Shown piece by piece: positions 57,001 to 64,000 of a DNA stretch of 64,000 nucleotides (the stretch's first letter is position 1; each line of letters opens with the position of its first letter). The notes under the pieces are model-generated. The model was not told where the DNA came from. It saw nothing but the letters and a program-made list of their open reading frames with translations, and did no database searches. Source of the stretch: Antedon mediterranea (Eukaryota > Echinodermata > Crinoidea > Comatulida > Antedonidae); NCBI RefSeq assembly GCF_964355755.1, contig NC_092678.1:7162922-7226921 (forward strand), given 5' to 3'. A program made the translations under genes and the position numbers.

Positions 57001-58701
57001 CTGTATGGATGATAATAGTCATTTTGTTGGGCTTTATATTTCACTATAGGAAATGACAACACTTTATTCTTATAGGCCTATATTTTTTTACTATAAAATA
57101 TAGCCATAATAGAAAACAAAAGTATGGTTAAGAAACTGAAACAAACTAGAATTACGGTGTTCAATAGAAATAAAACCTAGTCATATGGATCTATTGTATT
57201 ACCTTAATTGTTGTAAATTCGATACGTTCTGTTTCCATGGTGTCATGAGTATACTTGATAAGTTGAGTGTACTTTCACTATCGGTTGACATATGCGCAAT
57301 GTACTTAAAGTTGTCTTTTAAAATCGTTAAGTTTATTGGTATATTATGGTCCTCTATTATTTCTTTGTCTGGTTGCCTGCTCGGTATGCCTAAATCAGGC
57401 ACAGAATACAATCCCAGATGCTTCACATCTTTATTGTCAAAGTTATACGGGTGAATATTCCACCTATGAAATATAAATATAAAAATGACTGATTAAAAGC
57501 AATGTTTGAATGGAGAACTTTTATTTTAATACATTATTACGTAGGCTATGTTCGAATTACATGGCTTTTAATATAGTCTGGTGTTCACTTTGATTATATC
57601 ATCATTTGTTGTGGAAATAGACTTATTGATATACATTTTTGTAAAAAAAAACAGATTACTAATCTATAGGTCCAAATCTTTTATTTTACCGTTGTTAATT
57701 TATGGATAGAATTCTGTGGAAACACTCGTTCAACAGTGGCGTAATCCAGAGACCTGGCCCCCAAGTTGGCGTTTGTAGCCTTTTTCGACATATTATTTTA
57801 ATGGCTTTTCATCTGGGCACACTTCTCAGCCCCACCCCTCTCCATAATCTCCGGGGCCCCGGGGTTTATCCAGTGAGCGGTCATAGCCGTTACGCCACTG
57901 TCGTTCAACGTATTTGAATCAAAATTACTAATCCAAAAAAATGTTTGTTCGATGTGCTTTCTGATTTCCTAAGTTATATGAATTGTATGTAGTAAAATTG
58001 GTTTCACATTATTTTTTATCGTAAATCACCACGTATCAAAAACTTATACTTCAAACCTATAATTATAACAACACAGACTACTTAATAAACCCATTAAACG
58101 TAATGCTTCTTCAATTCGTTGCTGTGACTTGCAAATATTATTTACCAAGGCCCAAAGATTGAATTAATTAATCCAGTGGCGTAGCGTAAAGACCTGAGGC
58201 CCCTGCTTTAAGCGTGGTTCCCACTAGAACGCAACGCAACGCTACGACGTATTGACGCAAAGTGCTGTATAGCGTAATCGCAAGTGGGAACCGACGACGC
58301 AACAGTGCTGCAAACATCGCAGGTTTGATTTCACGCAGGCGGGGGCAAACACAACTATTGGAAGAGCATTTTCTTACGTTGCGTCGGTTTGCATTAAGCT
58401 TGGTTCCCACTAGAACGTAACGCAAGGACGTAAACGCAACGGAAGCGTTTTAACCAATGAAAAGCGAAGTTATAGACAGTTAGCAATCACAAGCGAATAA
58501 GCCATCCCTTGTGATTGGTCAATTCACTTGCGTTGCGTTACGTCCTTGCGTTGCGTTGCTAGTGGGAACCACGCTTTACGTTGCGTCGCTAGTGGGAAAC
58601 AAGCTTTAGTTGTTAATCATTTATCAAACTTACCATATATATGTTGAAAACAGGAATGACGTTGCAAATGCCAAACAAAGTAGCCGTATAGATGTCTCCA
58701 T
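44788..58701 (-). CDS. ST8SIA-like: Gene C: alpha-2,8-sialyltransferase (ST8SIA-like, GT29), complete, 7 coding exons
   Basis: Predicted Golgi type II membrane enzyme that transfers sialic acid from CMP-sialic acid in alpha-2,8 linkage onto sialylated glycans. Coding exons on the minus strand are 58634-58701, 57203-57463, 51443-51581, 50815-50924, 48599-48688, 46029-46270 and 44788-45008; all introns are GT-AG and the joined frame gives 376 aa. Residues 1-23 form a short signal anchor and about 24-156 the stem. Sialyl motif L lies at about 166-194 ([20 protein letters not shown]), followed by CNAPP and NPSI. Motif S reads RLSTG then [13 protein letters not shown] (about 300-325). Motif III is HYYE (338-341) and motif VS is H350-x4-E355. 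Cysteines 167, 181, 315 and 375 match the two family disulfides. NGG in motif L and the region after it resemble the ST8SIA1/5/6 branch more than the polysialyltransferases, judged from memory of the family. Linkage and acceptor are inferred. Confidence 0.94.
46029..46270 (-). CDS. Gene C exon 6: catalytic core to start of motif S
   Basis: Acceptor TTTTTTAG, donor ACAG|GTTTGT, 242 bp, the same length as in gene B. It encodes [32 protein letters not shown] and the beginning of motif S, RLSTG. The open frame runs on into the intron, but the family alignment and the phase of exon 7 fix the donor here. Confidence 0.94.
46412..47345. repeat. 45-46 bp minisatellite in gene C intron 5, about 20 copies
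   Basis: Unit contains TTGCTATTTATGCTGTATCA and AGTATAGCAATTGCAAGCTA; a variant with TTGAACAGC is one base longer. It starts about 140 bp upstream of exon 6. The 45-bp period keeps frames open ([15 protein letters not shown]); these are not genes. Confidence 0.96.
47481..47549 (-). pseudogene. tRNA-like sequence in gene C intron 5
   Basis: Minus strand: GTGGTGTAATGGTTAGGACA (D arm), TCTGC-ATATCAA-GCAGA (a perfect 5-bp anticodon stem; anticodon ATC) and GGGTTCGAATC (T loop). The T stem does not pair well, so it is more likely a tRNA pseudogene or SINE head than a working tRNA. Confidence 0.5.
48300..48402. mobile_element. GTCGCGTGCA-ended repeat in gene C intron 5
   Basis: CTGTCGCGTGCACAAA at the left and TTTGCACGCGAC at the right form short inverted ends. 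The middle has repeated CCGACCGACAGACAGACCGA. Related to 7325-7430. Confidence 0.6.
48599..48688 (-). CDS. Gene C exon 5: CNAPP / NPS segment
   Basis: Acceptor TTTTCAG, donor AA|GTAAGT, 90 bp, the same length as in gene B. It encodes [14 protein letters not shown] then [14 protein letters not shown] stands where vertebrate members usually have DVG. Confidence 0.93.
50165..50425 (-). mobile_element. SINE-like repeat in gene C intron 4
   Basis: Minus strand begins TGTGGCGCAGTTTGTTGGAC (tRNA-like A-box region) and includes the reverse of AGTGTCTTGCCCAAGGATAC and TGGATTTATAAAGCGCCTAA, words widely seen in invertebrate SINE/LINE tails (from memory). One copy in this window. Confidence 0.55.
50815..50924 (-). 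CDS. Gene C exon 4: sialyl motif L
   Basis: Acceptor ACAG, donor AG|GTGAGT, 110 bp. It encodes the CMP-sialic acid binding motif [20 protein letters not shown] followed by DKADFVIR, with both motif L cysteines 14 residues apart. Confidence 0.96.
51037..51165. mobile_element. MITE of the CTCTGTCTACACTATC family in gene C intron 3
   Basis: AGTCTACACTAGTTTGACAAA at the left and AAAGTTTGATAGTGTAGCCAG at the right, core CATATGGGCACGTCACATTT. Gene B intron 3 holds two members of the same family, at different positions. Confidence 0.65.
51443..51581 (-). CDS. Gene C exon 3: stem / pre-motif L
   Basis: Acceptor CTAG, donor AAA|GTACGT, 139 bp, one codon longer than exon 3 of genes A and B. It opens SDLK like gene A and ends [11 protein letters not shown], aligned with EEFYRLLPK in gene B. 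Confidence 0.9.
53605..54187. mobile_element. Nonautonomous element with TACCTCCGCC termini and internal tRNA-like segment
   Basis: TTATTACCTCCGCCAATGAG at the left, AGGCGGAGGTTTGTACTCTC and ACCCTCTAGTT at the right. Inside, GGTCAAGGTCACAAC and TTCTCACCAAA are each found twice. This class of repeat is common across animals (from memory). It lies in gene C intron 2. Confidence 0.7.
53961..54036 (-). pseudogene. tRNA-like segment inside the 53605 element
   Basis: Minus strand: GTTTGGTGTAATGGTTATGT (D arm), an anticodon arm around CTCTCACA, and GCTGGTTCAAGTCGC (T arm). It shares the GGTGTAATGGTTA box with 47481-47549. Probably part of the element rather than an independent gene. Confidence 0.5.
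54212..54560. mobile_element. Second TACCTCCGCC-type element, one end only
   Basis: TTATTACCTCCGCCAAGGAG, then GTCTGCTAGCAGGATAACGT and a body around GAAGATTCCATTAAATCCGG. It starts 25 bp after the end of the first element. Its open frames are not genes. Confidence 0.55.
54790..55730. mobile_element. Foldback element, arms 54795-54930 and 55600-55728
   Basis: CGTACATAAGTTGGGGACCC and TGAAACGTCACAAAATAAAC at the left return inverted at the right (GTTTATTTTGTGACGTTTCA, CCCCAACTTATGTACG). The interior at 55480-55590 matches 34400-34500 (CGACAATCCACACAAAACGC), and the right arm matches 34850-34950, so a second, rearranged copy sits at about 34400-34990. Confidence 0.75.
57203..57463 (-). CDS. 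Gene C exon 2: stem region
   Basis: Acceptor ATAG precedes a G that completes a Trp codon (TG|G); donor is AG|GTAATA. The first part is variable between paralogues. The last 30 codons (MSTDSESTL through [13 protein letters not shown]) are strongly conserved with genes A and B. Confidence 0.92.
57734..57900. mobile_element. 167-bp hAT-like MITE with perfect 8-bp target duplication, gene C intron 1
   Basis: Starts CAGTGGCGTAATCC and ends GTTACGCCACTG, with TCGTTCAA on both sides (57726-57733 and 57901-57908). CA..TG ends and an 8-bp duplication are the hAT signature. A partial relative is at 58176 (CAGTGGCGTAGCG). A perfect duplication suggests a recent insertion. Confidence 0.88.
58206..58394. 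mobile_element. Partial MITE of the GGTTCCCACTAG family, gene C intron 1
   Basis: AAGCGTGGTTCCCACTAGAA, AACGCAACGCTACGACGT and AAGTGGGAACCGACGACGCA. It resembles the piece at 56575-56970, which has the same GCAGGTTTGATTTCACGCAGGCGG-type interior. Confidence 0.65.
58397..58575. mobile_element. MITE with TTA target duplication, 60 bp from gene C exon 1
   Basis: Opens AGCTTGGTTCCCACTAGAAC and closes TAGTGGGAACCACGCT, with TTA at 58394-58396 and 58576-58578. It sits in intron 1 just downstream of the exon 1 donor. Same family as 12038-12206. Confidence 0.8.
58634..58701 (-). CDS. Gene C exon 1: start codon and signal anchor
   Basis: ATG at 58699-58701 opens a 22-codon exon ending TG before GTAAG. 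The peptide [20 protein letters not shown] is hydrophobic with one arginine near the start, fitting a type II Golgi signal anchor. The start was chosen because exon 1 of genes A and B has the same length, phase and hydrophobic character. Confidence 0.82.
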
Positions 58702-60125
58702 TGTTTGATGTTCCTACCTGTGGAATGGAATAGAAAATACAACCGTGGTAACTATGTGCATTTATTTTCATTACTTATTTATTTTCAACAATATTCTACT
58801 ATGGTGTTCCATCCGGCAGAATCTGATGGCCCATGAAAATAAATCAACATAACATTTGAGAAGAAAATATAATAATAATATAACTAATACTGTATAATAA
58901 TAATAATAATGACGATATGGGGAGAATATTAACAAACTCTAACTCTAAACCCTAACCCAATAGAAACCAATTCAACGAATACAAAACTCATAACCACGCC
59001 TGATAGTGCAAGCCGAGTCGATTTTTTTTAAACAGACGTCTCTGAAAGTTTCGCCAGTATATAAAATGAAGAGTTGTCAGCTGTGAAGTCGAAGGGACTT
59101 AAGTCCTATAATCTTTAAGGTAAAACATCCATTGATTTGTTTGTGTATTATTTTACAATTACAGCGCACCTACTGTTTTAATAAACTATAGAAAATTGTT
59201 TATTGTCGTACAATAATTGGCATTTTCACAAGGTGAATGTTGAAAAGAGCGAACCCATTCTTCTTCTAATACTAAATCAAGGATGATTCAACCGGCTCAG
59301 CTACAGTGATTAAGTTAACTTAGGTTGACCCTGGTTTTTTTTTTGTCATGATGTATAATTATACTGAAATAGACCGAATAAATAATGAAATGAAATCTAT
59401 AAATTATAGGTCAATGGAAAAACTATACGATAGGCCGTGGCGTCGCACTTACGACGTAAATGCGTTTCGCCCTAGTGGGAGCCACGTTTTAGTGTGGATG
59501 GGACTCAATTGTGTTCCTATCAGGACGCCGCTAAGGACGTACGCGCAACGTTTGTATTTTGCGAATGCCAGGTGATGTGATGGATTGTGTGATGGATTAT
59601 ACGAACTGTCATTGCTCAATCGAAATTACGTCGCGCTTCCGTCTGCGTTGTGTCCTAGTGGGAACCAAGCTTTACTTTAAGCTCTATTGTGTCCATTTCA
59701 ATAAGCGGATGTTATTTTCTTTCCAATCGGATATCTTGATTGTAAAGAGAGTCCATTCATTTTTTAATTCATTTTCTGTCGATATAATATTCTTGAAATC
59801 AAAAGAAACTGATCGTTAAATTGCTTTTATTCATTCATCGAAGAAATGAAATACTAGACTCTTAATTTATTATAAGTTGGTTCCGGACTCGATCCTATAT
59901 AAACAATGATGTAGTATTATTGATTTCGCTATGCAAACCTTCAAACAAGATATAGTATTAAATATTGTTATTCCTTTTGTGCGTCGGCAAAATAGCAATT
60001 TTTATTAATTTAAGTTTGAGTATACAATAATGGAGAGAATGCATCCTCAATACCATTATTTGTGAAGGTACAATTAGGTAGTAGTTAGCATACCTTAATT
60101 GTTGCCTGCAAACGCCCTATGCCAT
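58702..60125. other. Upstream of gene C: no gene seen
   Basis: Should contain the gene C promoter; no convincing core element identified. It includes a partial GGTTCCCACTAG-family piece at about 59470-59675. Nothing coding is supported. Confidence 0.5.
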
Positions 60126-60192
60126 CTTAAGCGTGGTTCCCACTAGAACGCAACGCAGCGACGTATTGACGAAAAGTGACGTGTATTGCTAA

Positions 60193-60371
60193 AGCTTGGT
60201 TCCCACTAGAACGTAACGCAAGGACGTAAACGCAACGCAAGCGTTTTAACCAATGACAAGCGAAGTTATAGACGGTTAGCAATCACAAGCGAATAAGCCA
60301 TCGCTTGTGATTGGTCAATTCGCTTGCGTTGCGTTTACGTCCTTGCGTTACGTTCTAGTGGGAACCAAGCT
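60193..60371. mobile_element. MITE of the GGTTCCCACTAG family, well preserved
   Basis: AGCTTGGTTCCCACTAGAAC through AGTGGGAACCAAGCT, with flanking TAA at the left and TAT at the right. The palindromic interior is CAAGCGAATAAGCCATCGCT. A partial copy precedes it at 60129-60182. Confidence 0.78.
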
Positions 60372-60394
60372 TATGTGAATGATTGGCTTACTCA

Positions 60395-60775
60395 ATGATC
60401 GTGGCCGTACGGTTAAGACATGGAACACAGTAGATTTGCCCTGTTTGTATTTACAGTAATTTGTTCTTGTTATGTATTATTAGTCCACCAGTCTAAATTC
60501 TGAGCTCAAGCATTATACGTGTGAAACGCCATTTGTGCCAAAATATTGATTTTTTAAAACTAATATTAAGTTGAAATTCAATCTGGAACCACACTATTAA
60601 TAAATTATATCGGCAAGGTCTAGTTTTTAAGTGGCGTAGAACAAGGCTTCTCGGCCGGATAAGAACTATATACCGGAGGTCCAGTGTACTCTAACGGGAA
60701 CCTACAGTAGGCCCTAGGCCTACATCTTTCGATTCGAGACGAGTTAGGCGGTTACTCGCCGTTGGGCAAGTTGGA
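60395..60775 (+). mobile_element. tRNA-derived SINE copy, interrupted
   Basis: The head CGTGGCCGTACGGTTAAGACA is at 60400, then about 200 bp of unrelated sequence, then the body from CTTCTCGGCCGGATAAGAAC to GAGACGAGTTAGGCGGTTAC. More diverged than the copies at 36241 and 62842. Confidence 0.6.
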
Positions 60776-62840
60776 CACCCCAAAGTAGACACAGACAGGA
60801 CATGCAGACGTTATAAATTAATGCATCTAAAAAGTGTGTATGAACATTTTTAATCATATGAAGCTATGATTATTAACGGTAAATCGGGTTCGTTAGTGAC
60901 AATGATTGTTGCAAAGTACTCGATATAGTAGCATAACGCTACGGCACTCTGGAGAGTGATACATCACATTTATTTGTATATCATGTGACCCAATCCGTCC
61001 AATCAATGGTAATAATCTATTTAGGTGCGTTATAATTGACAATAATTATTATATTACAGTACGTATGGTCCTACGTATTGATCAATATTATTACGGTAAT
61101 TCTAAAAATCTGTATTAGGCTATACATGCTAAATTAATTATACGACTTTTGTTCGCGTAATTGGAAACAATTTTTTTTGCTAATGTTATGTTGTCCCGTT
61201 GAAACATTTTTGTTAAATATGCCGTTTTGATGCCATATAGGCCTAATAGTTTTTCAATTTGACCAGAGATTGGATTGAAGAAAAAAATTATATTTAAGTG
61301 AAAAAACTGTAATTTAACTCAAACAATAGTCAAATTGACGGTATTAAAAATGTGTTTTTGGTTGAATGTAACTGTTTATTTTGTCTTTTTCAGTCTTAGC
61401 TTTAGTTGTTTTTATACGGAAGTGATAAACTTTATTACAACTACAAAATAGGCAATTGGAAGTCTTCTTGTTTTTATTAATCTACATTTGTCATGGGGTT
61501 TTTATTTGGAGATGTGGTCGCGAACAATACATCTTTGATAATTGTATCCGAAGTTATTGTTGTATATTTATTGATTTTTTAAATATTTTTTGTGCTATTG
61601 TTTTTGTACGTAAAATGCAGGGCCCCAATGGAAACCAGTTCTTAACTGTTTGGGCTACCCTGGGTAAATAAATGTAAATAAATAATAAATAAACTATATA
61701 ATTGTAAATAAATTCAATTTTAAAAATAGCTTAAAATAATAACACTTTCTTATTAATAGTAATATACAATATAAATTTCTCTTAAGAACAATATATAAAT
61801 AATTTCATAATGTAATAAATATAAATCTACTTTTTCTTTTCTCTTAAAAACAAAGTCTATAAATAATTTGTTGTAAATTTTTTCTTTTATAGCATATATC
61901 AACTAAAAATTCACTTTCCTTGGTAGATTAAAACAACAATAAAAAACACACATAAAAATGTTGCAACAATTTAAAACGTGCAGTATTATAACAGATTAAA
62001 ATACAAGATAAAAAGTTAAAAATGTAAAACTATTTAAAAATTGCATTAACGTCTTACATTAGAATTAAAAATATGAATGCTATTTACAATGAAGGATTTT
62101 CTAGTTCTACAAAGATTTGCTCTTGGCTGTCGTAATATATTGTTTACTTTTTTTTAAATACTCTTTTCATAGATAAATGAACAAGGCGTTAGATCAGCTT
62201 TAATAATACGTTGTGCAATTTTACGTGGTCTCTCATTCTGTAAGGTTTCCTGATATTAGCTTCCTGCTTGAAAACAAATTAAATATAAAATCAATCCCTC
62301 ATTGAAATACTATACTTAATTGAGGTTTCAATGCAGTTAATTCAATTCGATGTAATTTATTGTTAAAATTGCTAAAACGACTATCATAAACAGGCCGCAC
62401 ATGTAATTGAATTAATAAAGGCTGGTATGCGATACTCACAGAAGAGAGAAACAAACGTATATTGATGGTGCTTATAAATGAGTGGAGTTCATGAGTAGGT
62501 CATTAGTTAATGAGAAAACGACCGATTGTCGGTTATATTATAAATTTTGTGCAGTATCATAGGCAAAGTTCTTGATACAGCAACACATGTGAAACACATA
62601 AATCACATCTGTATAATAGACCCTAACCTTCCATGATACAAGCAACACGTCAGATACATTATAATCCGTATTCGACTACAACTCATCCTAGTATTGTATC
62701 TACATTTAGCCAGTATCATTGGCACCGTCCATGATACAGACATCACATGTGAAACACAAGATATGCTGTATTATGGAATTTACCTGTGGACAAGACAGAA
62801 CTATTAGACAAGTTACTGTATCAAAAATGCATTTATTATT
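60776..62840. other. AT-rich stretch without genes
   Basis: 61670-62060 is extremely AT-rich. 62560-62790 carries the word CACATGTGAAACACA twice with flanking ATGATACAG, also seen at 47890-47960 and 48520-48570. No coding sequence is supported. Confidence 0.5.
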
Positions 62841-62841
62841 T

Positions 62842-63162
62842 TGTGAGTGAGTGGCCGAGCGGTTAAGACAGTGGAACCGTAATCACGTAGCCATAACATC
62901 GGCAGGGGTTCGAGGCTCACTCACTCCATGGTTCTGGTGGTAGAACGAGTCTTCTCGGAAGGACTACAAACCGTAGGTCCAGTGTACACAACTTGTTCAT
63001 GTGCACTTTAAATAACCTAGTACATCTTTCGAGACGAGTAGGGGATTACCCCGGTGTATTAGTACATCACAGCCACTGATCACCAACTGGGCCCTCTGGG
63101 AGATCAGTCTTTGACTGAAGAGGTCACCCAGTATAAAGATAGAACAAACAAACAAAAACAAA
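62842..63162 (+). mobile_element. tRNA-derived SINE copy 3, near full length
   Basis: GTGAGTGAGTGGCCGAGCGG (A box), GGGGTTCGAGGCTCACTCAC (B box), GGTTCTGGTGGTAGAACGAG, GTAGGGGATTACCCCGGTGT and a tail ending AAAGATAGAACAAAC repeats. This is the best copy for deriving the consensus; the head resembles tRNA-Leu or tRNA-Ser. Confidence 0.87.
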
Positions 63163-64000
63163 CACAATTTTCTTATTTTATTTATTTTATTTTATTAATG
63201 CCTATATCCATGAAGACACTAATCAATTTAAAAGCCGTCCGTGTTAACATCTATGGCGTCAATATTGAATATTGATTGCATTCACAAAATACGTTTTACT
63301 CATTATTATTATTATTATTAAAATATGGTTTGTAACAAGCCTAAACAATTATAAACAGGACAGCATTATTAATAGATTCCCTGACGTATTTAAAGGTGAA
63401 AATGGCAGAAATATAATTATATTTCACTCCTCCATAAACATATATGTATACACACTCCAGACATAATATCAAAACACAACCCGCATTAGTATTATAGTAA
63501 GTATATACTGTATATATATTATATTATATATATATATTTATACCGGAGAAAATATTACGTATTATGTATTGTTTTATTTCTTTCTCATTCTAAATAAAAT
63601 CAGGTAAATGCTAATATTAATATTACCGAATAGCCTAATTATTGTATAATGTGAAGATCAGCGCTGAGAGTTATCTCTGCTAGTTGTAAGAGGATAATTA
63701 TTAATACAATGCGAAAGTCTCACGTTTATGGATATACAATTATTTAAATTAAATGAAAATACACATTTCGCGTAGACGGGTGAATAATTAGTATAATAAG
63801 TGAGTATAACATCTTCGGTGGATGCGTATACAGAGAATTAACATTGCATTTAACGGCAGATTTTGATGCAACATCTCTGCGTCGAAGAAGGAAACATGGC
63901 ATGTACGGCACACCACTAACAATATTGTCTGACTATGTTTACATAGGTAGTATATGCCGTGGCGTAAAACACCGTAAAATATACATTATAACCATGCTAT
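63163..64000. other. Right end: no gene seen
   Basis: AT-rich with short microsatellites (ATT repeats near 63302, TA repeats near 63515). The right edge contains no sialyltransferase exon that I can recognise. Confidence 0.5.

Overview
This is a eukaryotic nuclear window, AT-rich, with small exons in long repeat-filled introns. It has no operons or Shine-Dalgarno sites and is dense in small inverted-repeat transposons, tRNA- and 5S-derived SINEs and minisatellites. The word AGGCCTA is scattered throughout. With the alpha-2,8-sialyltransferase expansion this suggests a marine invertebrate deuterostome, most likely an echinoderm; that assignment is inference.

The only recognisable functional genes form one family on the minus strand: three tandem, head-to-tail alpha-2,8-sialyltransferase genes (GT29, ST8SIA-like). 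From upstream to downstream they are gene C (58701 to 44788, complete, 7 coding exons, 376 aa), gene B (25791 to 16640, complete, 7 coding exons, 368 aa) and gene A (6411 to beyond the left edge, exons 1-3 only). I assembled them from splice sites and reading phase. B and C share identical intron phases and near-identical exon lengths, and both carry sialyl motifs L, S, III and VS and the four disulfide cysteines expected of the family. They should encode Golgi type II membrane enzymes adding alpha-2,8-linked sialic acid to glycoproteins or glycolipids.

Layout: 1-6411, gene A, with a 4.2 kb inverted-repeat-bounded element in intron 2 that holds a decayed ORF and a LINE fragment. 6412-16639, intergenic: MITEs, 5S-derived remnants, a 1.27 kb 46-bp minisatellite and a 2.05 kb DNA element with 5-bp target duplications. 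16640-25791, gene B, with a sister element in intron 5 and a SINE in intron 1. 25792-44787, intergenic: a foldback element, a TTA-flanked element, a SINE split by another transposon, a 127-bp satellite and a C/G-rich mirrored array around a small element with 9-bp duplications. 44788-58701, gene C, with a 45-bp minisatellite in intron 5 and a 167-bp hAT-like insertion in intron 1. 58702-64000, MITEs and SINEs only.

Most long open frames here lie in repeats or introns and are not genes. The most interesting items are the gene cluster with its unusually conserved stem block, and several transposon families whose target duplications can be read directly, including a 20-bp remnant that is almost nothing but two fused termini.
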